Under the pieces are notes generated by a model, which did not search any database, was not told the DNA's origin, and saw only the letters and a list, made by a program, of their open reading frames with translations. This document shows, piece after piece, positions 47,537 through 56,695 of a stretch of DNA of 64,000 nucleotides. Location: positions 62,001 to 126,000 of the forward strand of contig NZ_JAALLN010000002.1 in NCBI RefSeq assembly GCF_011751075.1. Reading direction: 5' to 3'. The DNA comes from Flavobacterium poyangense (GTDB taxonomy: Bacteria; Bacteroidota; Bacteroidia; Flavobacteriales; Flavobacteriaceae). Numbering within the stretch: the first letter of the stretch is position 1; each line of letters begins with the position of its first letter. The position numbers and the translations under genes were made by a program.

Positions 47537-49819
47537 TTATCTAATAATCATCACTTTTTTGACTTTGGTTTCTTCACCGTCCTGAGCCGAAATAAAAATC
47601 ATATATACGCCTGAAGCTACTTTATATCTGCCAAAAGCGGTTGTATCCCATTCGATTGTACCTCCTTCGGAAGTTGTTTCATGAACCAGATTCCCTTCTA
47701 TATCGGTTATTTTAATATTAGCTTTATCAATTAATCCGGCCACTTTTACAGTTCCGGAATAACCTGGTCGCACGGGATTTGGATACACAAACACATTATT
47801 CAGGTTTTCATTGGCACTGGTGGCTATTCCTTTAAAAGAAACCATCCCTTTATTAGTGGCTATAAAAACTTCACCTGTTACACTGTTAATCTTTATATCG
47901 TTAACCGCATTACTTGGCAAAGGCGAATTATTTACCGTAAAATGATATTTTGTTTCCTGTCCATTTGGCGATACCATAAAGACCCCGGAATCCAGAGTTC
48001 CGATCCATTTGTTATTTGCTCCGTCTACCACAATAGCTGTTACAAACTGCTCGTACAATAATTCCTGAGCCAGATTATCATCGATAATAATAATTGAATT
48101 TGTTTTTAACTGACTCTCGGATTGAAAACTACTGACATTTGACAAAACCCGCAATCCTTTTGTAGTACCTATCCAGAGTTGTCCTTTAGTATCTACTGCA
48201 ACCGCTCTCACGTCTACTGATGGCAGATTTCCTAAATCGTCTCCGGTTGCTATTTTCTTAAATGTATTGGTCTTTTCATTAAAAGCTACCAATCCTTCTT
48301 TATTTGTTCCAATCCATTTTACGCCATTTTTATCTATGACTATGTTCCCATAACTTGTACCATTACTATCCGAAATAATCGAACTCATGGAATAACTTTG
48401 CCATTGTCCATTCGGCGATAAAACCTTCAGACCATTTTTAACCAAACTGTTGGTTATCCATAAATTCCCTGATTTATCAAAAGCAGTCCCATTTATACGT
48501 ACATCTATATAATTCGAACCTAAAAAAGTCAACGATTCTAAACCGCTGTTTTTTTCATTATATAAAATAGTTGGCACATCATTATCAACCTTTAAAAGCC
48601 CTGAAAAAAAAGAACTGATATAGGTCTGTTTTTCATTATTTGGATTTACTACAACACGTGTCATTGATTTTGCATCAAAAACACTTTCATAAGGAATATT
48701 CAACCAACCCGAAGCATTGTATCTGCTAACGCCATAGCTATCTAAACCATAAGGATTGTAGAATATATCATAGTCGCCATAAACAGCCCAAAGCACATTT
48801 GGAGTCGCATCCATCGAAAAGATATTATTTCGGACTGGCCCACTTGGGGTATTATTCTCAAAAACGGACACTCCTGAAAGTGTCGAAGAAAACAATCCAT
48901 TCTCTTTTGTACCAATACTAAGTATATCTCCCACCGCAGTAGCACAAGTAAAACTCAATTTATCATTCAGAACCTGAGTATTTGCAATCTGACGATTCAG
49001 CACCATCTGGTTGTTATACACATAAACCGTTTTAGGCGTTGTAACAAACAAATGATGATTCTTTGCACGTAAATCCACAGAAGGCTCAGAAAGCTGAAGA
49101 AATCCAACAAATGCATTCAAATTATACCAATGAAGATATCCTGTAGCATTTATTGCTACAAGCTCTGTGTCAAAAGTCTCCACACTGGCCCAATCTCCCG
49201 GATTTAAGGTACTCCATTGACTAAAATCAATAAGATTCGGATTTGCAATAGCTGCTTTTCTGATTCCGCTAGAGGTTGCAGCAAAAATAGATTCGTTAAA
49301 AAAAGCAGTTTGTTTTACACTTATCTGTGCCCCATTGTCACCTATAAAATAGGTATCTCCAAATTGAGCGGTTTTCAAATTAAACTGAACAATTCCAAAA
49401 TCACAGGAAACATAGACCAATCCGTTATACTCCATAAAATGATTGATTCTCTTTAGATTTGAAGGCAATTGTTTGTTGATAATATCAACTTTTTTTACGA
49501 TTCCTCCATCCTTTTCATTAACAAGAATCAGCAAACCATTCTCGTAACCCACTAAAGTCTTTTTAGAACTTTCACTATAATATAATGCCGAAATAGTTTG
49601 CCCGGACAAGCCATCAACAGTTGTCGTTGTTTTGATTGTATTCGTAGTCGAATTTTTAGAAAACAATGCATTTTCTGAAGCCGCAAAAACAGTTGTCGAA
49701 CTTTCTGAAACATCCTTTATCTCGTTAAACGAAAAATATCCTTGCCAGGATAAGGCGTTTTGCCCAAAACTCAATTGCAAAAGCAACAAAAACAAAATAC
49801 ACAAAAACCTTTTTCTCAT
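47537..49819 (-). CDS. porZ: PorZ-like type IX secretion component
   Basis: A 760-residue exported protein: signal peptide (about 1-19), beta-propeller repeats of the LVGYENGLLILVNE, KWIGTNKEGLVAFN and QLWIGTTKGLRVL type (about 25-660), and a T9SS sorting-type C-terminal domain (FVYPNPVRPGYSGTV to VKKVMIIR). This domain order and the propeller start match PorZ, a surface part of the attachment complex that handles A-LPS. It lies upstream of recO in transcription order, separated by a repeat. Confidence 0.8.
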   Translation of the reverse strand: MRKRFLCILFLLLLQLSFGQNALSWQGYFSFNEIKDVSESSTTVFAASENALFSKNSTTNTIKTTTTVDGLSGQTISALYYSESSKKTLVGYENGLLILVNEKDGGIVKKVDIINKQLPSNLKRINHFMEYNGLVYVSCDFGIVQFNLKTAQFGDTYFIGDNGAQISVKQTAFFNESIFAATSSGIRKAAIANPNLIDFSQWSTLNPGDWASVETFDTELVAINATGYLHWYNLNAFVGFLQLSEPSVDLRAKNHHLFVTTPKTVYVYNNQMVLNRQIANTQVLNDKLSFTCATAVGDILSIGTKENGLFSSTLSGVSVFENNTPSGPVRNNIFSMDATPNVLWAVYGDYDIFYNPYGLDSYGVSRYNASGWLNIPYESVFDAKSMTRVVVNPNNEKQTYISSFFSGLLKVDNDVPTILYNEKNSGLESLTFLGSNYIDVRINGTAFDKSGNLWITNSLVKNGLKVLSPNGQWQSYSMSSIISDSNGTSYGNIVIDKNGVKWIGTNKEGLVAFNEKTNTFKKIATGDDLGNLPSVDVRAVAVDTKGQLWIGTTKGLRVLSNVSSFQSESQLKTNSIIIIDDNLAQELLYEQFVTAIVVDGANNKWIGTLDSGVFMVSPNGQETKYHFTVNNSPLPSNAVNDIKINSVTGEVFIATNKGMVSFKGIATSANENLNNVFVYPNPVRPGYSGTVKVAGLIDKANIKITDIEGNLVHETTSEGGTIEWDTTAFGRYKVASGVYMIFISAQDGEETKVKKVMIIR

Positions 49820-49981
49820 TATCAGCTAGCTATAGATAAACAAATATACTACAAACGTAAGTATTTGAATTTTGTTCTCTTCATAAATAATTTACAACCT
49901 AAACTCAATTGCTGATTAGCAACGCTGCATCAGAAAAAAACTAATCCGTCAAAGTTCATACAATTGACCGCGAGGTTTTTT

Positions 49982-50184
49982 GCCGCGAATTGCACGAATT
50001 TCCACGAATTGTTTTGTTTTTCTCCGAATCCGATTGACGAACAACAACTACTAATCAGAAAAAAAACCTTTTAATCTGCAAAATCTGCGGCTACTTTTTT
50101 TTGTTTTGCCACGGATTTCACAGATTAAAAGGATTTCCCAAAGTTTAAAAAATTTAATTCGTGAGAATTTGTGCAATTCGTGGC
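49982..50184. repeat. Nested inverted repeat, GCCGCGAATTGCACGAATT family
   Basis: Outer arms 49982-50010 and 50156-50184 match about 25 of 29 in inverted form. Inside, CCTTTTAATCTGC near 50069 faces CAGATTAAAAGG near 50122. Same words as the tandem block at 10325. Apart from the terminator below, the 450-base gap holds no gene. Confidence 0.85.
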
Positions 50185-50209
50185 GAGTTTTTTTTCATAA
50201 TGAAACAAA

Positions 50210-50252
50210 AAAAAATGCCTTCAATTCATCTTAAGACGAATGAAGGCATTTA
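50210..50252 (-). terminator. gdhA terminator
   Basis: ATGCCTTCA/TGAAGGCAT stem with inner TTC/GAA pairing and an A run that is a T run on the leftward strand. Confidence 0.85.
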
Positions 50253-50269
50253 ATAAATTATAATTAAAA

Positions 50270-51613
50270 TTACACTACACCTTGAGCAAGCATAGCATCT
50301 GCAACTTTAACAAATCCGGCAATGTTAGCACCTTTTACGTAATTTACGTAACCGTCATCACCAGCACCATATTTTTTACATTGGTTGTGAATTCCAACCA
50401 TGATATCTTTTAATCTTAAATCTACTTCTTCACTAGTCCAGTTCAGACGAATTGAGTTCTGTGTCATTTCTAACCCAGAGGCAGCAACTCCACCTGCGTT
50501 TGCAGCTTTTCCTGGAGCGAATAATACTTTATTATCTAAGAATAATTTAATAGCATCTAATGTAGAAGGCATATTAGCAGCTTCTGTTACACACAATACT
50601 CCATTATCAATTAGTTTTTGAGCATCTTCACCATTCAATTCATTTTGAGTTGCACACGGAATAGCGATATCTACTTTTACTTCCCAAGGACTTTTTCCTT
50701 TATGGAAAACAGCATTTGGATATTTCAGAAGGTAGTTTTCTGCTCTGTTATCTCCGGTTGCTCTCATTTCGACCATATGTTCGATTTTGTCTCCAGAGAT
50801 ACCTTCTTCATCATAAATATAACCATCAGGTCCGGAAATGGTAACCACTTTCCCTCCTAATTCATTAATTTTTAAAGCAACACCCCAAGCCACGTTTCCG
50901 AAACCTGAAATAGCAACTCTTTTTCCTTTTATCTCATGTCCGATAGTACGTAACATTTGATCTGTAAAATAAACAACTCCGTATCCGGTAGCCTCAGGAC
51001 GAATTAATGAACCACCATAGGCAAGTCCTTTCCCGGTTAAAACACCGGTAAACTCATTTCTGATTCTTTTGTATTGACCAAATAAATAACCAATTTCTCT
51101 GGCACCAACACCGATATCACCTGCAGGAACGTCAAGATCAGGACCAATATGACGACATAATTCAGTCATAAAAGATTGACAGAAACGCATGATCTCACCA
51201 TCAGATTTTCCTTCCGGATCAAAATCAGAACCTCCTTTTCCACCTCCCATAGGAAGTGTCGTTAAACTATTTTTAAAAACTTGTTCAAAAGCAAGAAATT
51301 TCAATACAGACAAATTCACTGTATGATGAAATCTAATTCCGCCTTTGTAAGGTCCGATTGCAGAATTCATCTGAATTCTAAAACCTCTGTTTACAACTAT
51401 CTCTCCTTTATCATCTACCCATGGAACTCTAAAAATTATAGAACGTTCTGGCTCAGCCATTCTAAGAAGTAAGTTTTTTCCATCGTACTTTTTTCTTTCA
51501 GCGATAAATGGAATTACCGTTTCTGCAAATTCTCTAACGGCTTGAAGAAATTCTGGCTCGTTTGGATTTTTTGACTCGACAAGAGCCATAAATTCATTTA
51601 TTTTTTGTTCCAT
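50270..51613 (-). CDS. gdhA: Glutamate dehydrogenase, hexameric type
   Basis: A 447-residue enzyme with ANGLPLGGGKGGSDFDP-type catalytic lysine region (LPMGGGKGGSDFDPEGKSD), the substrate motif DVPAGDIGVGAREIGYLFG and a Rossmann stretch VAISGFGNVAWGVALKINE. It aminates 2-oxoglutarate with NADPH (or the reverse). The length equals that of NADP-type GdhA; cofactor is inferred from this only. It is monocistronic, bounded by a terminator and a promoter with a palindrome. Confidence 0.94.
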   Translation of the reverse strand: MEQKINEFMALVESKNPNEPEFLQAVREFAETVIPFIAERKKYDGKNLLLRMAEPERSIIFRVPWVDDKGEIVVNRGFRIQMNSAIGPYKGGIRFHHTVNLSVLKFLAFEQVFKNSLTTLPMGGGKGGSDFDPEGKSDGEIMRFCQSFMTELCRHIGPDLDVPAGDIGVGAREIGYLFGQYKRIRNEFTGVLTGKGLAYGGSLIRPEATGYGVVYFTDQMLRTIGHEIKGKRVAISGFGNVAWGVALKINELGGKVVTISGPDGYIYDEEGISGDKIEHMVEMRATGDNRAENYLLKYPNAVFHKGKSPWEVKVDIAIPCATQNELNGEDAQKLIDNGVLCVTEAANMPSTLDAIKLFLDNKVLFAPGKAANAGGVAASGLEMTQNSIRLNWTSEEVDLRLKDIMVGIHNQCKKYGAGDDGYVNYVKGANIAGFVKVADAMLAQGVV

Positions 51614-51681
51614 TTTTTAAATAAATTATTCTAGTAAATTATTTTATTTACACTCCTTGTAAACTTAGCAAACACGTTTAA

Positions 51682-51712
51682 GAAAACGTTTTCGTTTTGA
51701 CACGCAAAGATA
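51682..51712 (-). promoter_or_regulatory. gdhA promoter with a LacI-like palindrome
   Basis: Leftward -7 box TATCTTTG (complement of 51705-51712). GAAAACGTTTTC at 51682-51693 is a perfect palindrome with a central CG, just downstream of the expected transcription start, where a repressor could block elongation. No regulator gene is adjacent. Confidence 0.5.
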
Positions 51713-51908
51713 GGATAAAATGATAATTCTACTGTTATTTTTTTTCATTTGAATCACCGAATTATATTTTTTTCAAACAAACCGAAAAATACTATTTTAC
51801 ACTTCTAAATTTAGATCAAAACAACCCTATTAAAAGTAGCAAATTAAGCATTTTAGTACTTATTTTCTAATAGCGCAATTTTATACTTTGATTCGGACTT
51901 GTTTTTTA

Positions 51909-51916
51909 TATATTTG
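51909..51916 (+). promoter_or_regulatory. -7 box of the outer-membrane protein gene
   Basis: TATATTTG, with TTTG 17 bp upstream at 51888-51891. ATG follows 23 bases later. Confidence 0.6.
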
Positions 51917-51939
51917 CCAAGATTTGAAAGCCCAAACTC

Positions 51940-52731
51940 ATGCCTAAAACTATAGTAATCACATTATTCGCCCTATTAGGGTTCACCACAAACAGCAATG
52001 CGCAATCTTTCGCACAAGAAGTAGGAATAATATTCGGACCCGTATCTTTTCAGTCAGATTATGGCGAAAGAAATAATTTTGACACTACTATAGGAAACAC
52101 AGGTTTCGGCTTGGGGATTGTACACTTCATTAACTTTTCTGCAAATAGCAACAGAGGTAGTTTTTTTAACGAACATTTTAAGGTCAGATCAGAATTGTCA
52201 TTTAACACCACTAAGCTAAATCATTTTGGAGCATCCGTTGAAGGAAATCCTGCTAAGTTATCGACGCAACAGCTCAAAGCTATGTCCGGTAGTTCTACTT
52301 TATTAAACCTTGGTGCACAACTAGAATTTTCTCCTTTCATGAAAATACATGATTACGAAAGAAGCATTGGCGTGTTTAGTCCTTATTTAAGTTTAGGATT
52401 TATGGCCAGCTATTACTCCACCAAAGTGAGTTCTTCTTTAGGCCCTTTAGGAACTCCGGAAACGACTTATCCAAAATACCTTGTCCCTTCTGATGGCCGA
52501 AAATATGGCTTTTCTGAGGAAAACGGTGTAGTTTTCTCTGTAATAACCGGCGTAGGAGTACATTACCGATTAAATGACATGAGTGATTTAATGCTTGATA
52601 TTCGTTACCAAGGTTTTAGTTCTGATTGGGTTGACGGATTAAACCCGAATAAAAACAGATACAAAGAAAATAAATCAAACGACTCTCAGGTTTGGCTTAA
52701 CGTAGGATATATATACTATTTTGGAGACTAA
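51940..52731 (+). CDS. Exported outer-membrane beta-barrel protein, flavobacterial
   Basis: A 263-residue protein: signal peptide (about 1-21, SNAQ), then alternating strands (QEVGIIFGPVSFQSD; FKVRSELSFNTTKL; FSPYLSLGFMASYYST) ending VWLNVGYIYYFGD, typical of an eight-strand-type barrel. It is reminiscent of the THC0290_0291 family seen next to glutamate dehydrogenase in Flavobacteria, but I cannot confirm this. Function unknown. It has its own promoter and terminator. Confidence 0.8.
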   Translation: MPKTIVITLFALLGFTTNSNAQSFAQEVGIIFGPVSFQSDYGERNNFDTTIGNTGFGLGIVHFINFSANSNRGSFFNEHFKVRSELSFNTTKLNHFGASVEGNPAKLSTQQLKAMSGSSTLLNLGAQLEFSPFMKIHDYERSIGVFSPYLSLGFMASYYSTKVSSSLGPLGTPETTYPKYLVPSDGRKYGFSEENGVVFSVITGVGVHYRLNDMSDLMLDIRYQGFSSDWVDGLNPNKNRYKENKSNDSQVWLNVGYIYYFGD

Positions 52732-52842
52732 GTGAGTTAAATTCCAAATTTTGAAAATCCAAATTCCAAAATGCAAAAATTGAAATCGCTCAATTACTTG
52801 TTGTCGTCAGGTTCAAATTTATAATCTCAACTTTATATAAAG

Positions 52843-52886
52843 CCTTTTAAACTCTTTAAATTAAAGATTTTAAAAGGTTTTTTTTC
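52843..52886 (+). terminator. Hairpin terminator
   Basis: CCTTTTAAA at 52843-52851 pairs with TTTAAAAGG at 52869-52877, followed by a T run. The 418-base gap holds no other feature. Confidence 0.75.
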
Positions 52887-53149
52887 TACTATGACAAATG
52901 AAAGACTTTAAAGCTAGTCTTTGAAATCATTTGAATAAGGATGACCTAACTCATCAATTTCAATTATTTGATCCACAGATAAAGCAAATCTGAAAACGAC
53001 ACAAATCTCCTCGAAATTTCCCGAAACGCTTGAATCTCACTTCAAAGTTTCAACACAACAAACGAATATGATTTTGTTCACAACACTAGTAAAGCGTAGA
53101 AGAATTGAATGCACTAATATTCAGTATTTTGCTTTTTAAATATTGTTAT

Positions 53150-53494
53150 ATGAAAAAACTTTACGCTATATTATTACTTTTATTAATTAGCTGCTCACTG
53201 TCTTTTGCTCAAACCAAAACAGTTTCCCATAAAAAAGCGACTGATACGGCAACAGATTATGACGTACCTACCCTTAAATATTATCCGAATCCGGTTAAAG
53301 ATTTATTCTACGTTTCTTTTGAAAAAGAAATTACAACTCTGACTGTTATTAATTTCTTAGGGCAAACCGTAATCGAAAAATCAATTCATTCTACTCAGGG
53401 AAATGTTGATATGTCAGCTTTGGCTCCCGGGGTTTATTTTATAAAAATTACCGCCGTAGGCCTCTCTAAAACTTTAAAAGTGATTAAAGAATAG
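53150..53494 (+). CDS. Tiny T9SS-sorted protein: signal peptide plus sorting domain only
   Basis: A 114-residue protein from the ATG at 53150 (MKKLYAILLL). After a signal peptide (about 1-22, LSFAQ), a short polar linker (about 23-42) leads straight into a type A sorting domain: LKYYPNPVKDLFYVSF, VINFLGQTVIEKSI, and MSALAPGVYFIKI to the end. No cargo domain is present. It could be a small surface protein, a cargo remnant, or a minimal reporter of T9SS. Confidence 0.85.
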   Translation: MKKLYAILLLLLISCSLSFAQTKTVSHKKATDTATDYDVPTLKYYPNPVKDLFYVSFEKEITTLTVINFLGQTVIEKSIHSTQGNVDMSALAPGVYFIKITAVGLSKTLKVIKE

Positions 53495-53749
53495 AAATTT
53501 CTTTGAAATAAATCCCAATCTTTTAAATCTCAAATTCCAAATTATTATCTCAAATCATTATTGTTTAGATTTTACTTTTAACACTATATTCTTTCTGATA
53601 GTCAACAAATCTTAAACAATAGCAAACTGATAAAGCGAATTAGTTTGTGTAAAAAATTCGGCATCTTCGCAAGAAAACAAACACAAAAAAAAACACCCAG
53701 TTATAAAACTTAGTTAAATGTGCTTACATTACTAATATGATTAAAATTG

Positions 53750-53775
53750 AGCAAAAAAAAACGCCTCCAGTGGAG
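53750..53775 (-). terminator. Terminator after cystathionine gamma-synthase
   Basis: AACGCCTCC/GGAGACGTT stem with an eight-A run that is T on the leftward strand. Confidence 0.8.
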
Positions 53776-53790
53776 ACGTTTCTTATTGTT

Positions 53791-54933
53791 TTATGCTAAA
53801 GCCTGTTCTAAGTCGGCGATTAAATCTTCTGCATCTTCGATACCCACACTCAATCGTACCAAATCGTCGGTAATACCTACTTCTGCTCTTTTGTCGGCCG
53901 GAATAGAAGCATGTGTCATTAAAGCAGGATGATTTGCCAATGATTCTACTCCTCCTAATGATTCAGCCAGTGTGAAAACTTTAAGTTTCTCTAAAAAGGC
54001 AATAGAATCTTCTTTCTTACCTGATTTAAAATCAAACGACACCATTCCTCCAAACGCTTTCATTTGCTTTTTAGCAATTTCATGAAACGGATGATTTGGA
54101 AGTCCCGGATAATAAACGGTCTTTATTTTTGGATGATTACTCAAATATTCCACTACTTTTTCTCCATTTTCACAGTGTCTCTGTACTCTAAGAGAAAGCG
54201 TTTTAATTCCTCTCAAAACCAAAAAACTGTCCATTGGTCCAAGTGTAGCTCCTGTCGCAAATTGTTGAAAATGCAACTGTTCTCCTAAAGCTTCGTCTTT
54301 TACAATAAGAGCTCCGGCGATAACATCAGAATGCCCACCTAAATATTTTGTAGCAGAATGCATTACAATGTCTGCACCCAGATCAAGAGGTTTTTGCAAA
54401 TAAGGAGTTGCAAACGTATTGTCTACTGCCAACCAGATTTTATGCTCTTTGGTTATTTTAGCAATTTCCTGAATATCGGCCAATTTCATCAACGGATTTG
54501 TTGGTGTTTCTACCCAAATCAATTTTGTGTTTTCGTTAATTAAAGCTTTCAACTTTGCGATATCCGTCATATCAACAAAATGAAACTTAATCCCTGAGTC
54601 CTTATACACTCTTGAAAACATTCTGTAGGTACCGCCATATAAATCGTCCATGGCAATTACTTCGTCACCGGCTTTAAAAGATCGCAACACACAATCTGTA
54701 GCAGCCAAACCAGATGAGAAAGCCAATCCGCGTGTACCGTTTTCTATACTTGCCAAAGCGTTCTCTAAAGCTGTACGTGTAGGATTTGATGCACGGCTGT
54801 ACTCATAATCTCCCAAAGGTTGCCCCGGGCTAGTCTGAATATAAGTTGAAGTTTGATACACCGGAGGCATAACAGCCCCTGTACTTGGATCATGGTGCTG
54901 GCCACCATGTATTACTTTTGTATTGAATTTCAT
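53791..54933 (-). CDS. metB: Cystathionine gamma-synthase / gamma-lyase family PLP enzyme
   Basis: A 380-residue Cys/Met metabolism PLP enzyme. K196 in HSATKYLGGHSD is the PLP lysine; DNTFATPYLQKPLDLGAD and SLGGVESLANHPALMTH are family motifs. It joins activated homoserine to cysteine (synthase) or cleaves cystathionine (lyase); these cannot be told apart by motif. No partner methionine gene is adjacent. Confidence 0.88.
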   Translation of the reverse strand: MKFNTKVIHGGQHHDPSTGAVMPPVYQTSTYIQTSPGQPLGDYEYSRASNPTRTALENALASIENGTRGLAFSSGLAATDCVLRSFKAGDEVIAMDDLYGGTYRMFSRVYKDSGIKFHFVDMTDIAKLKALINENTKLIWVETPTNPLMKLADIQEIAKITKEHKIWLAVDNTFATPYLQKPLDLGADIVMHSATKYLGGHSDVIAGALIVKDEALGEQLHFQQFATGATLGPMDSFLVLRGIKTLSLRVQRHCENGEKVVEYLSNHPKIKTVYYPGLPNHPFHEIAKKQMKAFGGMVSFDFKSGKKEDSIAFLEKLKVFTLAESLGGVESLANHPALMTHASIPADKRAEVGITDDLVRLSVGIEDAEDLIADLEQALA

Positions 54934-55008
54934 ATGATTCTCTTTATTTAACCTGATTTATGAGTACAAATTTACCGTTTAATTTATTTTAATCCTCTCA
55001 CAACTTCT

Positions 55009-55016
55009 TACCTTTG
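55009..55016 (+). promoter_or_regulatory. -7 box of the DUF3298 lipoprotein gene
   Basis: TACCTTTG, 23 bases upstream of the ATG. Confidence 0.5.
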
Positions 55017-55038
55017 TATATAATTAACATTTTTACAC

Positions 55039-55782
55039 ATGAAAAAGTACACTTTTTTAGTCTTTTCGTTTCTCTTGCTTGTGAGCTGCAGCAAAGAACT
55101 CTCTTTTGAAAATGAAACATTTCAAAAAAAATCGACTTTGCCTTGTGATAAAGATTGTCCAAGTATCACCATCGATCTTCCAATTGCAAAAAAGATTCCG
55201 ATTGTTGCGGATAGCATAAATAAAAAGATCTTTTCGGTAGTAAAAGAAATTGTTTATTTTGAAGAGAAACCATTAAAGTCAGCCGATTATAATTCATTGG
55301 CCTCCTCTTTTATTGCTTCTTATGAAGAAATGCATAAAAAATTCCCAACCGAAACTTTTGGATGGGAAGCCAAAATCATTGGTAATGTCGAGTTCCAATC
55401 CGAGCAGATTATAAACATAAAAATTGATCATTACACTTTTACAGGAGGAGCGCACGGTTATCAGGGTTATCGTTCTTTACTGTTTAATCCTAAAACAGGA
55501 AAATTAATTTTTAACGATCAGATATTCAAAAATCAAAAAGAATTCAAAGCTCTTGCCGAAAAAGAATTCAGAGCAAAATACAAAATCCCTGAAAAGGCAA
55601 ACATTAATGCGACCGGATTAATGTTTGAAAACGACAAATTTCAATTGCCTCAGAATATTTTTTACACCTCTGAAGGTTTGCTATTGTATTACAACTCCTA
55701 TGAAGCTGCTTCCTATGCAGATGGACCAAAAGACCTTTTATTACCTTATGACAAAATTAAACCGTTTTTAATTTTTCAATAG
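55039..55782 (+). CDS. DUF4163/DUF3298-domain lipoprotein
   Basis: A 247-residue protein with a lipoprotein signal (VSCSKEL, cysteine 17). An N-terminal DUF4163-like part (ITIDLPIAKKIP) and a DUF3298 part with YTFTGGAHGYQGYRSLLFNP are recognisable, as in RsiV- and PdaC-like proteins that bind lysozyme or cell wall. Role here unknown. Confidence 0.85.
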   Translation: MKKYTFLVFSFLLLVSCSKELSFENETFQKKSTLPCDKDCPSITIDLPIAKKIPIVADSINKKIFSVVKEIVYFEEKPLKSADYNSLASSFIASYEEMHKKFPTETFGWEAKIIGNVEFQSEQIINIKIDHYTFTGGAHGYQGYRSLLFNPKTGKLIFNDQIFKNQKEFKALAEKEFRAKYKIPEKANINATGLMFENDKFQLPQNIFYTSEGLLLYYNSYEAASYADGPKDLLLPYDKIKPFLIFQ

Positions 55783-55837
55783 CCGTTTCACATACATTTC
55801 AGAAACAAAAAAAGAAAGTTAATTCTTATTTTTTTCA

Positions 55838-55845
55838 TATATTTG
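55838..55845 (+). promoter_or_regulatory. -7 box of the nucleotidyltransferase pair
   Basis: TATATTTG, 25 bases upstream of the ATG at 55871. Confidence 0.6.
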
Positions 55846-55870
55846 AAATTAAACATTAACTTTTTTTCTT

Positions 55871-56347
55871 ATGCTAACCTTTAACCGTTCAGGCCTATTA
55901 GTCCCTGACAACAAAATCATTTCTACTATCCTGGAGTTAGAAAATGAATTTGTATTAAAAATACCTTCGAAAAAAAGGAAAGAAATTTTCGAAGCTTATG
56001 TTAAATACAATGAAGATTTCAAAAAAGTATGTAACTTAGATGAGTTACACCAATGGATTAACGGTTCTTATGTAACAAAAAAGTATAACCCGGGAGATAT
56101 CGATTTGATCACATTTCTCCATCATAATATTGTTTCTCAGCTAGGATCAAAATTAGATAATTTCACATACCCAAACTCAGAAATCATTTATGGAGTCGAT
56201 GCTTATATTGTAGAAACCTATCCTGAGAACCACGTAAATAATTTTAGATGTATTAGTGACAAAGCCTACTGGATGGATCGTTTTACAAAAACAAGAAGGA
56301 TCCGAGGGAATAAACTATCAAAAGGCTTTTTGGAAATAAAATTTTAA
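55871..56347 (+). CDS. Small nucleotidyltransferase-fold protein
   Basis: A 158-residue protein with the minimal nucleotidyltransferase signature: INGSYVT (G65, S66), then DID (D76, D78), and a third acidic residue D110 in YGVDAYIVE. It resembles the DUF6932-type group by pattern. Ten bases later begins a short helical protein gene. That layout, and no other metabolic neighbour, suggests a toxin/antitoxin-like or defence pair, but this is not established. Confidence 0.75.
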   Translation: MLTFNRSGLLVPDNKIISTILELENEFVLKIPSKKRKEIFEAYVKYNEDFKKVCNLDELHQWINGSYVTKKYNPGDIDLITFLHHNIVSQLGSKLDNFTYPNSEIIYGVDAYIVETYPENHVNNFRCISDKAYWMDRFTKTRRIRGNKLSKGFLEIKF

Positions 56348-56357
56348 TTTACTTCAT

Positions 56358-56666
56358 ATGACAGATACTAAATTATATCATATTCTGGATTTAATAGAAG
56401 AAATAGACAAGGTCGATAAGATGATTCTCTTACATAAAAATTCCAACTCTACTTTAATGTCTAACCAGTATAAAAGTCAAAAATTAAAATTAAGCAATTA
56501 TTTAGTTCAAGAACTTTTAACGAATAGCGATAATAGAGCTGAAGTCATGTACATCATCAAACTTTTCATTGAAAAATTTTACAATAATGAGATCACACAT
56601 TTACAATTTGAAGAAAATGACAGTTTAAAAAAAATTGAAACCGTTTTCGCAGAGAATTACAACTGA
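56358..56666 (+). CDS. Small helical partner protein
   Basis: A 102-residue, mostly alpha-helical acidic/Lys-rich protein (ILDLIEEIDKVDKMILLH; LIEKF). No known domain. Its start is 10 bases after the nucleotidyltransferase gene, so it is likely co-made with it. Confidence 0.65.
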   Translation: MTDTKLYHILDLIEEIDKVDKMILLHKNSNSTLMSNQYKSQKLKLSNYLVQELLTNSDNRAEVMYIIKLFIEKFYNNEITHLQFEENDSLKKIETVFAENYN

Positions 56667-56695
56667 CGTAAACAACTTAACCTCTCAGCCCTTTC

